A stretch of 64,000 bases of DNA from Protopterus annectens. Taxonomy: Eukaryota > Chordata > Ceratodontiformes > Protopteridae. The position numbers were made by a program, and so were the translations under genes. Below the pieces are notes generated by a model. The model saw only the letters and a program-made list of their open reading frames with translations. It did not search any database and was not told where the DNA came from. The first letter of the stretch is position 1; each line of letters begins with the position of its first letter. This document shows, in pieces, positions 1 through 10,329 of the stretch. The DNA is taken from contig NC_056749.1 in NCBI RefSeq assembly GCF_019279795.1, positions 571,356,486 to 571,420,485 on the forward strand. Direction: 5' to 3'.

Positions 1-737
1 ATCCCTGGTCTGAAGAGGAATCAGAAGAAATGGAAACCTGGTCAGAGGAATCATAGTCTGTATCCTGCCTAGGCCTTTTATCAGGATGAGGATGGGTACC
101 CCTGATCAGAGTAATTAAGTCTTCGGCCATTTTGAGCATCAGTTTTTTAGGCATGGAGGCCTGTCCAGGTGAATGCTGTACTTGCTTCTTTGTCTTTAAT
201 GGAGTTTTAGACTTGGCTGTAGTTTTTATGGTAAGCTGTGAAGGTCTGAAAACACCCTCAGAAGCCGATGTCTGCTCAGCGGCTCCGGACCCATCTGAAG
301 GGTTAGTTTCTGTAGGCCCAACACCTTGAGTATCCAGAGGCCTAGACATCTCCACATGGGAGTCGGAGGCGGCCTGTGGCTCTGAGGTAGCGGGTGTCAG
401 GGGCTGGAAAAGCACTTCACTGAGAACCGACGACTGGCCTAGAAGAGGCTTCATCGTCAGTTTTGAGCCTCGGATGCCTGTCCTTATCCTTGTCTTTGCA
501 TTTTTTGTGAATTCCAGTCGTCAGTTGTTCCGACGGCATGGTATAATTAAACCTTCGGCCAAAGTAATGGCGAGCAAAATTAAACCGATGTTTAATAGTG
601 CATTTGTTAAATCTAGCACAAAACTGACAACTAGTGACGTCGTGGGTTGGGCCTAGGCATGGAATACAGTAAGAATGAAAATCCTTACGAGGTATTTGCT
701 TCCCACAAGAAATACAATTATTAACTTTTACTGACAT
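1..737 (-). pseudogene. gag of DIRS D1, partial and frameshifted
   Basis: N-terminal half of the structural protein. The likely start at 737 (MSVKVNNC) aligns with the D5 and D7 starts. The first 50 residues hold the family Cys/His cluster (C-x2-C, H, C-x2-C, H, C-x2-C). A basic, charged linker with KDKDKDRH follows. The frame closes at 417-419, but a neighbouring minus frame stays open from about 435 to position 1 and carries the family motif LMLKMAEDLITLIRG followed by an acidic Asp/Ser stretch, so one indel near 430-440 separates the parts. The capsid-like C-terminal half lies outside the window. The role as nucleocapsid/capsid protein is inferred from position and family. Confidence 0.75.
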
Positions 738-872
738 CGGTCTGAGGCAAGAAAAAGTTTCCCCAATGGGGTAGTTAACTTTACTGAAAACTTTGGTTCT
801 GAAATTCGAATTGAAAATTTCAGGAGTCGGCCGACCGGCACTTTCGAACTGCTTTTGCTTCGGCACCGCGCG

Positions 873-1055
873 GCAAGAAAGACTGGGGAAAATGTCATCG
901 GCTGCATCTTATATACCCCTGGTGCACTGATGTCAGGGAAGGGGTGACAGCAACCGACGCCGGACCAAGACTTTGCAACTCTGGCCGACTGCAGGACCGC
1001 CTGATGGCAGGATAACCCAAGTGTAATGACTGCAGCAGTGAAACATGATGAACAT
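873..1055 (-). repeat. 5' inverted terminal repeat of DIRS D1
   Basis: Conserved with the right-hand terminal repeats of D3, D4, D5 and D7. On the minus strand it reads from the outer 'atgttcat' edge through a TATA-like 'tatataag' near 910 to the inner 'ttcttgcc' edge. It probably contains the promoter for gag. Confidence 0.75.
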
Positions 1056-1064
1056 CTGGTATCC

Positions 1065-1420
1065 TTAGAGCCCAAGAAGCAGGATACCTTTAAGAAATTG
1101 TTTGACTTTAAAAAAGAAGCCAAAGAAGGATTCAAGGGCAGACATGCAGAAATGACTGACAAATGGCCCTTCACAGAAGAATAGGCCAAGCCAGACTGGA
1201 GCACCTCACAAATAGGAGAGGACCAAAGGGACCCCACTGAAAAAAGGGTCCTGACTACAAGCATGGCACCAAAAAGAAAATCTTTTCCATTTGGACTTAT
1301 AAGATTTTCTGGTTGAGGGTTTATTTTCCTTCTGTAAAACCCTAAGCATGTCCTCAGAAAAGAGGTGCCTGAAATTAATCAAAGTCATCCTCAGTGTAAT
1401 TGAAGAGTGGACAAGTGAGG
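1065..1420 (-). pseudogene. Tyrosine recombinase of D2, N-terminal fragment
   Basis: Minus-strand frames contain KPSTRKSYKSKWKRFSFWC, then LVLSYL and SGLAYSSVKGHLSVISA in another frame. This is the SAM-like N-terminal DNA-binding domain of DIRS tyrosine recombinases; the same blocks occur in D3, D5, D6, D9 and D10. The catalytic Arg, His-x-x-Arg and Tyr blocks are absent because D1 begins here. At least one frameshift lies near 1206-1264. Confidence 0.7.
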
Positions 1421-1558
1421 ATGGATGAGAGACCCCTTATCCTGTGTGAGGAGGTCCAACTGATGAGGTAGCTTGTGGTGATTGCCCCTGGCTAGATGCA
1501 TTAAGTGGGGAACCAGTGCTGTCTTGGCCAAAAGGGAGTCAGTAGCATTTTGGGGAGT

Positions 1559-3199
1559 TCAGCTTAATTTTATGCAAGATGCTTGGAAGTAGATGAATGA
1601 GGGAAAGCATAAACATCCACTTCCAAGGAAAAGAAAGGGTGTCCATCTTCCACGCCAGATGTCATGGCACTCAAACAGAAGACAGGGAGCTGCCTGTTCA
1701 GAGGGGAGGCAAAAAGATCTACCTGAGAAATACCCCACTGATAGACAATGCCCAGAAACAAGTCTCTGTGAAGCATCCATTCGTGAGCCTGAGTTTTGAG
1801 CCTACTCAAAGATTCTGCTATTAGATTGTGCTCTGAAGGAATTTATACTGTCTGAAGAGTTAACTGATAACTGAGAGCTACCTCCCAGGCCTGAAGAACA
1901 ATCCCAAACAGCCAACAATTTGTGCCTCCCGGCTTGCTGACATACCACTTGTACACCTTTAAGGGGCCTAGAGAGAATGTAGGGTGAAAAGCTTGAAGGG
2001 CCACAATCAGAGCTCTCTTCTCTTTGATGTTGATATGGTTTGACTTCTGAAGGGTGAGCCAGAGAACCTGAATTTTCAGGTGAACAGTTCTTGAGAAGGA
2101 AATGGGGGCAGAAAGGCAGGCCTGGGTTGAGAGCAAACTGTTCAATTGACCACTCAAATTCCATTTTTAGACAAGGAAGAAAAGGTACACTGAAATTCAG
2201 AGGATGGTACTACTGCAGCTACATCAACATGAGGTACCACTGAAGCTTCCCCATATGCAGTCTGGCAAGAAGAAGCAATGGAACAGAACAGGCCATGAAT
2301 CTCAGGACCACCAAAAAAATTATCTGGCTGGAATGGCAATCAGAGGAAGAAGAGACTGAAAGAAGGCTGTCAAAACTTTTGGAGGTGGAAGACAAGCTAA
2401 CATTGGCATTGTCTGAATTCTGCATCCCAGACACACATGTCTCTGAGAAGGAGTCAGAACAGACATTTGGATGTTGATAGTGAACCCCAGACTTTGAAGA
2501 AGAGAGATGGTGAACTCCAGGTCCTGCACTGGGTGACTGGGAGAAGGTGCCTGAAGCAATAGGTCATCTAAATAAGGAAAAGTCTGAATGCCTTGGGGCC
2601 TGCAGAAAACAATCACAGAAGCTAGGCATTTTTGAATACCCTTGGGGAAGTAGAGAGGCCAAATGGCAAAGCAGAAAACTTAAAATGAGAGGAAGAAACA
2701 GAAAAATGTAAAAACTTCCTGAAAAGAGGGTCATTAGGAATATGAAGGTAAGCTTCCTTCAGATCCAAAGACACTAGAAAAGCCTGGGGTAGTAAAAGAG
2801 GAATCAGGGCTTGAAGAGTAAGCATCCAAAAAGAAGGGCCCTTGAGAAATGTGTTGAGTAAGGAAAGATCCAGAATAGGTCTCCAAGTACCCTCCTTTCA
2901 AGGAACCAGGAACATCCTGGAATAAAAACCTTTTCACTTTTGGGGCGGGGGAACTGGCTGAATAGTTCATTGGTTCAACAGGACACTAGGACTTCCAGGA
3001 AATGAGAAAGTTTCTCTATAACAGGTTGAGGAATCCCTGAAAAAGGAGGGAGAAACTTCCATACCATGAAATAACCCTGAAGGATGATAGAAAGAACCCA
3101 AGAGTCTGAAGTGATAAGAAGCCAATTTGGAAGACAAAGGGAAAGCCGAAAAGACAAAGGAACCTGGTCTAATAGTTGGGGGGGGGGGGGGATTGTCAA
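1559..3199 (-). pseudogene. RT / RNase H / methyltransferase-like pol of D2, decayed
   Basis: Fragments in several minus frames reconstruct the family order. RT includes SLDLKEAYLHIP and ALPFGLSTSPRVF (2825-2622) and the catalytic PYLDDLLLQA (2616-2320). RNase H includes WYVSKPGGTN (near 1950). The terminal module has QVDLFASPLNRQLPVFC and VDVYAFP (1809-1570), the block that resembles phage Dam-type methyltransferases in DIRS elements. Several indels and stops separate the blocks, so no protein can be made. Confidence 0.75.
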
Positions 3200-3528
3200 A
3201 AGAGAAGCAGGCTTATCAGATAAAGCAGTCTTCTGGGGTACTGAAACCTGAGAAGCCTTAGCAGAAGAGGTTCACCTACCATCCTTCCTTGGAGGCCTGG
3301 CAAGGCTATCTGCAGACAAAAGTAGATCTAGAAGGATAATTCCTCTGGAACTTAAGAGATAGGACAGACAAAAATATGTTTAAGGTCCTGCAAGACTTTT
3401 CTCTAGAAGAGACTTAAACAGGTCAGCAGTGGTAGTCATGTAAAGATTTCTATTATCCAAAGCAGCATCCAACAACTTGGCCTTAATGCCCTCAGACAAA
3501 GACTGGAGATGAAGCCAATAATAATGCC

Positions 3529-4931
3529 TCATGACACACCCAAAAGCCACCCTAGAAGAGGCATCAGCAGCATCACAGCTAAACTTAATAGAGTGTGAGC
3601 CACTTGAGAAGTAGAACCTAAAAAAGATGAGGCAGAAGATTTGCCTTCAGAATCAAGGAGGTCAAAAATAACCTGACAGGCCTGAGCAAATAGGGCCAGA
3701 GCATATCTGGTCATGTGGGTCTGGTAATTAATAGCCCTAAAGGCAAAGCAGACACAGTGTAAACCTTCTTACCAATCCTCTCCATTGCCCTACTATCCTT
3801 ATCAGAAGGCAAAAGTTTGGAAGAGAGCAAGAGCTTGGAAGGTTTATCAGAAGAGAATGACACCACAGCAGGATCAGCAGAAAGACACTTAAATAAAAAA
3901 AATGACAATCGTCAGGGACCTTATAGAATCTATCAGGGTTCTTAGCAGCAGGGGGTTGATTATCAGGAGACTTGGAAGCAGCAATGAAAGTGCCTAACAA
4001 GACAGCCAACACAGGAGCAACTACAGAAGGTTTAGGAGTATACACCTGAAGCAACTCATAATATCTCCTCTGAATATCAGAGACATAAGAAAAATCCCAC
4101 TTAAAGTATTCCATCTTCCTAGCAATTGTGTCCTCAAAGGACGATTCCTCAAAAAGAGACTCAGGGCTAATAGACTCCTCCTCATCAGAACCATAAGCCA
4201 AAGGTGAAGGCATCTGTCAGGAACAGGTAAAAGACCCTTCATCAGATGCTCAATCCTCATCCAAAGAATCTGGTTCCCTATGGCATTTAGAAGGGGCAGA
4301 GGTCTAAGGAAGAGCAGGCACCAAAACCTCCTTAAGGAGGCTTCAGAACCATCAAGGCACCAAACAAGCCCTAAGCAAACTCTTGCCATTCCCTTTGAGG
4401 ATCTTTAGGATGAACCAAAACATGCTTAATCTTTTTGTTTTTTCTTGAAAAGGATGTCAGCCCTAACAATTACTGGAAGTTCCGACCCAGGGCGATATTC
4501 AATAAGAGTACCTGAAAACTCCTCCCTGACCAATATCTGCAGAATCCCTGTTGGACCCTCAGAAATAATCAACCCCAGTTTCCCCTCGATGTTCAGAGCA
4601 AACACCTGCAAAGCCTCAGATCATGTGTGAAAAGATGGATCCATGCTGGCCTGTGACAGTGGAGGCTGGACAGCTACAGAATCCATTAAGAACCTCCTTC
4701 TTAACTAGTGGGAGTATCTCAGGGTTAATGGATTCCACCATGCTACTCTGGGCTAAATGTTTAAGCCACTGGTTTTCAGGATAAATGGGCAGGGAAGATA
4801 AATGGTTTCTGAGTGCCTTAGGCAAAAATGTCTTACAGATACTACAAAAGGTATGGTTGTGGGCAGCACAAAACAAAAGAGACACTGTTCACGACAATCC
4901 TGATGGAGAATTTGCCTTCCACACTGACATC
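3529..4931 (-). pseudogene. gag of D2, decayed
   Basis: A minus frame at 4885-4616 keeps a Cys/His-rich start (HTFCSICKTF, followed by LPKALRNHLSSL) in the place of the subfamily A zinc cluster. Frames 4213-3737 and 3714-3529 keep an acidic region (GSDEEESISPES), the conserved block NPDRFYKVPDD and the capsid-like region with TRYALALFAQACQ. The NPDR(F/Y)Y(K/R)V block is shared with D3, D4, D5 and D7 and identifies it as gag. Frames are broken in several places. The start near 4931 is chosen from a MSV-type start preceding the Cys/His region. Confidence 0.65.
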
Positions 4932-4957
4932 TTCCCTTCTTGGGAATTTATTCAGAG

Positions 4958-6010
4958 CTTTTCTTTGCCTAGTTCGGACACCTGTGACTACAAAACTTGG
5001 ATTGTTTCTAAAACCATCTGGACCTACAAAGCTTTTGCACTTGCTCTGTCTCAAAGCTGTTTAATACTTCTGTCTTGCATTTGTTGATTTGGTTGAATTT
5101 ATCATTATTTTCCAGCCTGCACTTGTTAAATAAATGCCATATGTTTATAACTGTACTGCTCTTAGGTTGTTTTAACAGTATTCTGAAATTTCCCAGCTTC
5201 CTCTGATACTGTAAAAGTTGTTCTGAATTTGCCAAAGTTCTCCTGAGTCTGCCAAAATATTTCTAAGTTTTGCAAAGTTTTTCTATGTTGCTGAAGTTCT
5301 CTTGTTTGTGAACTTTTTCCTGTATTTTGTGAATATTTCTCAGGGTTAGTGAACTTATTTCCAAGGATTCCTGATACTGCATTAATTCTGACACATGTTG
5401 TAAAGCATTTGTTACTGCACTTGAGCTCAAAACCAGTTCATTTTACATTAAGAGGGCTCTTCTGCACTCTGGTTGGAGCAGAAAGCTGAATTCAACCGAT
5501 CCAAGTTGGGGACTGCTAGTGGAAAACTAATTGTGTGTTTATCTGATTGGCCTGAGGTCTTAACTGTGTAAAATTCTTTCATCCTGCTGGTATAAAATAA
5601 TTACATTTTTGTGAGACTGTGTTCATTTTGTATTTAGAGCTTCCCTGTGCCTGGCTTGGACACCTGTGACAACAAGACTTGAATTGCTTCCAAAACCATC
5701 TGGACCTACAAAGGTGATACAAGTATTTTTTGCACTTACTCCGTCTCAGTGCTACTTAATACTTCTGTGCTGCATTTATCAATTTATATGAATTTATCAC
5801 TGTTTTTCAGCTTTCACTTGTTGAAAACAGTTTGTTTTACATTGAGAAGAGTCTTTTGCACTCTGGTGGGAGCAGAGAGCTGAATTCAACCAATCCAAGT
5901 TGGAGACCACTGGTGGAAAGCTTATTGTATGCTAATTGGTCTGAGGGCTTAACTGGGTAAGTCCTTCATCCTGTTGGTATAAAAGCCAATGCACAAATGT
6001 GGTTCCATGT
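4958..6010 (+). repeat. Two-unit imperfect tandem repeat with a TATA-like box in each unit
   Basis: Unit 1 (about 4958-5637) and unit 2 (5638-about 6010) begin with the same text (gagctt...ggacacctgtgac, then accatctggacctacaaag) and continue in parallel through 'tttacattaagag', 'gagcagaaagctgaattcaacc' type sequence and a 'ggtataaaa' box (about 5590 and 5980). Unit 2 lacks roughly 300 bases of the middle of unit 1. This could be a duplicated promoter or LTR-like end of an unidentified element. I see no coding capacity. Confidence 0.65.
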
Positions 6011-6316
6011 GCCTTGTATATACGCAAATCTCTACAGTTTAAAATCCTCTATAGGAAACACTCTCAGTAATCTCCCACTGTTCACAGCTGCTCAGAGAGC
6101 TGCCAGTTTGTGCAGATGGTGGTGCCACTGCAGGTCATCTAATAGTACACTACTAAACACTCTCACTTTGATTTTTAAGTGACTCTCCCCTAGACCTTCC
6201 CATCTACTAGGGATCTAGTATAATGGCTAGATGCTTTTCTGTCATCTTTGTTTCTGGCCTGGTGGATATGGTTATCCTGAGGCAGTGAAGTAACTGCCTC
6301 ATGTTTACTGACAATT
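6011..6316. other. Stretch without a recognised gene, left flank of the RTE
   Basis: No convincing coding region. It may be the 5' part of the CR1-like LINE that continues at 9494, because the RTE target duplication shows that the two flanks were once contiguous. Confidence 0.4.
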
Positions 6317-6328
6317 ATTTAATTTTAG
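6317..6328 (+). repeat. Left target-site duplication of the RTE LINE
   Basis: atttaattttag, identical to 9482-9493 on the other side of the element. Confidence 0.85.
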
Positions 6329-9300
6329 TAAAGAACCCAGCCACTGGGGATGCACAAGCCAGTGCATTTCTTTGTGCCGGTCCCAAGCCCGGATAAATGG
6401 GGAGGGTTGCGTCAGGAAGGGCATCCGGCGTAAAACTTCTGCCAAAAATTACTGATGCGGATAACTTTTCATAATTGCATACCGGATCGGTCGAGGCCCG
6501 GGTTAACAATGACCACCACCAGTACTGTTAGCCAACAGGGTGCTGGCGGAAATTGGGCTACTGTTGGCCGAAGGAGAAGAGGAGGGCGAAGGCATGCCCG
6601 AAGGCAGGAAGATAGGAGGAAGGTTAGGAGTGTGGTAGTGAGGGTAGGAACTTTGAATGTTGGCAGTATGACTGGTATAGGAAGAGAGCTAGCTGATATG
6701 ATGGAGAGAAGGAAGGTTGATATATTGTGTGTGCAAGAGACCAGATGGAAGGGAAGTAAGGCCAGGGGTTAAGGAAACGAGTTCAAATTGTTTTATCATG
6801 GTGTGGATGGCAGGAGAAATGGGGTAGGGGTTATACTAAAGGAACAATATGCCAAGAGTGTTTTAGATGTGAAGAGAGTGTCTGACAGAGTGATGTTTAT
6901 GAAGCTCGAAATTGATGGTGTAATGATGAATGTTGTTAGTGCATATGCTCCACAAGTTGGGTGTGTGATGGATGAGAAAGAGAAATTTTGGAGTGAGTTG
7001 GATGAAGTTGTGGTGAGTGTACCCAAGGGTGAGAGACTAGTGATTGGAGCGGACTTTAATGGGCACGTTGGTGAAGTGAACAGAGGGGATGAGGAAGTGA
7101 TGGGTAGGTATGGTGTTAAGGAGAGGAATGCAGAAGGTCAGATGATTGTGGATTTTGCGAAAAGGATGGAAATGGCTGTGGTGAATACGTATTTTAAGTA
7201 GAGGGAGGAGCATAGGGTGACGTACAAGAGTGGAGGAAGATGCTCACAGGTGGATTATATCCTATGTAGGAGGGCCAGTCTGAAGGAGATTGGAGACTGT
7301 AAAGTGGTGGCAGGGGAAAGTGTAGTTAAGCAGCATGGAATGGTGGTATGTAGAATGACGTTGGTGATCAAGAAGAGGAGGAGGAGTGTGAAAGCTGTGC
7401 CAGGGATTAAATGGTGGAAGTTAAAAAAGGGTGATTGTGAAGTGGAGTTTAGGGAAGAGTTAAGACAGGCACTGGGAGGCAGTGGAGAGTTACCGAATAG
7501 CTGGGTAACTACAGCAGAACTAGTAAGGGTGACTGCTAGAAAGGTGCTTGGTGTGACATCTGGACAGAGGAAGGAGGACAAGGAGACCTGGTGGTGGAAT
7601 GAGGAAGTACAGGAGAGTATACAGAGGAAGAGGCTGGTGAAGAAGAAGTGGGATTGTCAAAGAGATGAAAAAAGTAGACATGAGTATAAGGAGATGAGGC
7701 ACATGGCAAAGAGAGAGGTGGCGAAAGCTAAGGATAAGGCATATGGAGAGTTGTACGAGAGATTGGACACTAAAGAGGGAGAAAAGGACCTGTACCGATT
7801 AGCTAGACAGAGGGACAGAGCTGGGAAAGATGTGCAGCAAGTAAGGGTGATAAAGGATAGTGAGGAAAAGGTACTCACAAGAGAGGAGAGTGTGCTGAGT
7901 AGATGGAAAGAGTATTTTGAGAGGCTGATGAATGAAGAGAATGAGAAAGAAAGAAGGTTGGATGATGTGGGGATAGTGAATCAGGAAGTGAAACAGATTA
8001 GCAAGGAGGAAGTAAGGGCAGCTATGAAGAGGATGAAGAATGGAAAGGCTGTTGGCCCAGATGACATACCAATGGAAGCATGGAGGTGCTTAGGAGAAAT
8101 GGCAGTGAAATTTCTAACTAGATTGTTTAATGAAATTTTGGAAAGTCAGAGGATGCCTGAGGAGTGGAGAAAAAGTGTTTTGGTACCTATCTTTAAGAAT
8201 AAGGGTGATGCGCACAGCTGCAGTAACTACAGAGGGATAAAACTGATTAGTCACAGCTTGAAGTTATGGGAAAGAGTAGTGGAAGCAAGGTTAAGAAGGG
8301 AGGTGATGATTAGTGATCAGCAGTATGGTTTCATGCCAGGAAAGAGCACTACAGATGCAATGTTTGCTCTGAGAGTGTTGGAGAAATACAGAGAAGGTCA
8401 GAAGGAGTTGCATTGTGTCTTTGTAGACTTGGAGAAAGAATATGACAGGGTGCCTAGAGAAGAGTTGTGGTATTGTATGAGGAAGTCAGGAGTGGCAGAG
8501 AAGTACGTAAGAGTGGTACAAGATATGTATGAGGGTAGTGTGACAGTGGTGAGGACTGCAGTGGGAGTGACAGATCCGTTTAAGGTGGAGGTGGGATTAC
8601 ATCAAGGATCAGCTCTGAGTCCTTTCTTATTTGCAGTGGTGATGGACAGGTTGACAGATGAGATCAGACAGGAGGCCCTGTGGACTATGATGTTTGCAGA
8701 TGACATTGTGATCTGTAGTGAGAGTAGGAATCAGGTTGAGGAGACTCTGGAGAGGTGGAGATATACTCTAGAGAGCAGAGGAATGAAGGTCAGCAGGGCT
8801 AAGACAGAATATATGTGTGTAAATGAGAGGGAGGGTAGAAGAATGGTGAGGATGCAGGAGTAGAGTTGGTAAAGGTGGACGAATTTAAGTACTTGGGATC
8901 AACAGTTCAGAGTAATGGTGAATGTGGAAGAGAGGTGAAGAAGAGAGTACAGGCAGGGTGGAATGGGTGGAGAAGAGTGTCAGGAGTGATTTGTGACAGA
9001 CGGGTACCAGTAAGAGTGAAAGGGAACATCTACAAGAGGGTAGTGAGACCAGCTATGTTATATGGGTTGAAGACAGTGGCATTGACAAAAAGGCAGGAGT
9101 CAGAGCTGGATGTGGCAGAGTTAAAGATGTTAAGATTTGCACTCGGTGTGACTAGGATGGATAGGATTAGGAATCAGTATATTAGAGGGTCAGCTCATGT
9201 TGGACAGTTTGGAGACAAAGCAAGAGAGATGAGATTGTGTTGGTTTGGACATGTGCTGAGGAGGGATGATGGGTATATTGGGAAAAAGATGCTAAGGATG

Positions 9301-9481
9301 GAGCTGCCAGGTAAGAGGAATAAAGGAAGGCCTAAGATAAGGTTTATGGACATGGTGAGAGAGGACATGCAGGTGGTTGGTGTGACAGAGCAAGATGCAG
9401 AGGATAGGAAGAAATGGAAAGAGATGATCCGCTGTGGTGACCCCTAACGGGAAAAGCCGAAAGAGAATTATGATGATGATG
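6329..9481 (+). mobile_element. Nearly full-length RTE-type LINE
   Basis: A 3.15 kb non-LTR retrotransposon bounded by a perfect 12-bp target duplication (6317-6328 and 9482-9493). It has a short 5' UTR, a single endonuclease/RT reading frame (6455-9447) and a 3' end that closes with a short (GAT)n tail, as is typical of RTE elements. The reading frame needs only two stop codons and one frameshift repaired relative to the family layout, so the insertion looks fairly young. It sits inside, or just upstream of, an older CR1-like LINE. Confidence 0.9.
6455..9447 (+). pseudogene. RTE endonuclease-reverse transcriptase, with 2 stops and 1 frameshift
   Basis: Apurinic-type endonuclease and RT that would nick the target and prime cDNA synthesis. 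The endonuclease blocks are VGTLNVGSMTG, ILCVQETRW (near 6730) and VIGADFNGHVGE (near 7050). The RT blocks are GKAVGPDDIPMEAW (8050), NYRGIKLISHSLKLWERV (8230), QYGFMPGKSTTDAMFALR (8325), FVDLEKEYDRV (8430), GLHQGSALSPFLFAVVMD (8600) and the catalytic FADD (8695-8706). A C-terminal block (FKYLGSTVQSNGECG, then PAMLYG) follows. One frame is used from 6455 to 8863, with in-frame stops at 6770 (TAA) and 7199 (TAG); a frameshift near 8863 moves the last 190 codons to another frame. This is the family often annotated in fish as craniofacial development protein 2-like. Inactive as it stands. Confidence 0.9.
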
Positions 9482-9493
9482 ATTTAATTTTAG
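9482..9493 (+). repeat. Right target-site duplication of the RTE LINE
   Basis: atttaattttag, identical to 6317-6328; it directly follows the (GAT)n tail. Confidence 0.85.
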
Positions 9494-9777
9494 AAAAGCA
9501 AACACAGTGTGAGAGAGATGTAGATACAAAATGTTATTGGAGCTAAAGCTCTCACAAACACACACAAAAATGAAAACCAGGTTGTTAGCGTTACACCCAA
9601 AACACTCACTACCAACACTAAGGAACAAACACATAGACCCACATATGCGGAGGTAATCACTTGTAATTTACCCAAACCTCCAAGACTACCTAAAGACAGT
9701 ACCTCACAAAACACAATTCTGAAAATCATAGTAGCCCCACTTCAAAGCCCATAAGGTAACACACTACACAGCCAAGC

Positions 9778-10265
9778 ATTCTAGTTATTGGGGATTTCAT
9801 TATATAACATATTGATGCCCCCCTTACCAGACTAACCAAGAAGTAGATCACAGTGAGCTGTCTGTCTGGAGCCAGGATACATCAGATCATGTATGTGCTT
9901 AGGTCTTTAAACCACAAGTGGCAGTATGACACGGTCATAGTCCATGCGGATTTAAATGGACTAACACATACCTCACTGGACTATATGAAGAGAGACATGA
10001 TGAAGCTCTCTGAATATGTGTCCCAGGTGGGTATGAATCTAGCCTTCAGTAGCATTCCCACCTTCACCTACGATGATGCCACAGTACCAGCAAAAAATCA
10101 CTAACTTCAACAATTGGATTAGCTTCTGGTGTCACAGCAAAGGAATCCAATATCTGTCAGACTGAGGAGACATGATCAACAAACCACGATGTTTTGCCAG
10201 AGATGGTTTACACTTGTCACCACTTGGCTGACAGATACTGGCAAAAACTTTATCCCCATAATATC
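9778..10265 (+). pseudogene. CR1 ORF1, SGNH-hydrolase (esterase) domain, broken
   Basis: Reads ILVIGDFII at 9778, where the SGNH family block I is G-D-S; the nucleophile serine codon is now Phe. After two stops the frame continues SCLSGARIHQIM, DTVIVHADLNGLTH (block III position) and LSEYVSQVGM. Near 10180-10230 another frame has CFARDGLHLSPLG, which fits the catalytic D-x-x-H block V. In CR1 elements this domain is carried by ORF1 with RNA-binding functions. Loss of the serine and multiple stops mean it is dead. Confidence 0.7.
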
Positions 10266-10329
10266 TTTTTAAAGCCATGCCAAGTTGTTAAATCCTCCAA
10301 CATAAAAATCACTCACAAATACCTAAAGG

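Larger units (their letters stand above)
1..1055 (-). mobile_element. DIRS retrotransposon D1, subfamily A, 5' end only
   Basis: The right-hand 5' part of a DIRS-type element, whose body runs off the left edge of the window. Positions 873-1055 match the 5' terminal repeats of copies D3, D4, D5 and D7: an inner edge at the 'ggcaagaaa' motif, a TATA-like box and the outer end 'gaacat'. Inside it lies the gag start. The outer end abuts the recombinase gene of the older element D2, so D1 probably inserted into D2. The body beyond position 1 cannot be judged. Confidence 0.85.
1056..4950 (-). mobile_element. Old DIRS-type element D2, subfamily B, truncated at its 3' side
   Basis: Heavily decayed DIRS element read leftward: gag (about 4931-3529), RT/RNase H/methyltransferase region (3199-1559) and the N-terminal part of the tyrosine recombinase (about 1420-1065). 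Every reading frame is interrupted. The recombinase stops where D1's outer terminus begins, so D1 appears to have landed in it. The rest of D2 would lie beyond D1, outside the window. Its recombinase N-terminus resembles that of D9 more than subfamily A. Confidence 0.75.

Noticed and set aside
4426-4630. Paired 61-codon frames on both strands
   Set aside because: They fall in the linker of the decayed D2 gag and have no domain of their own.
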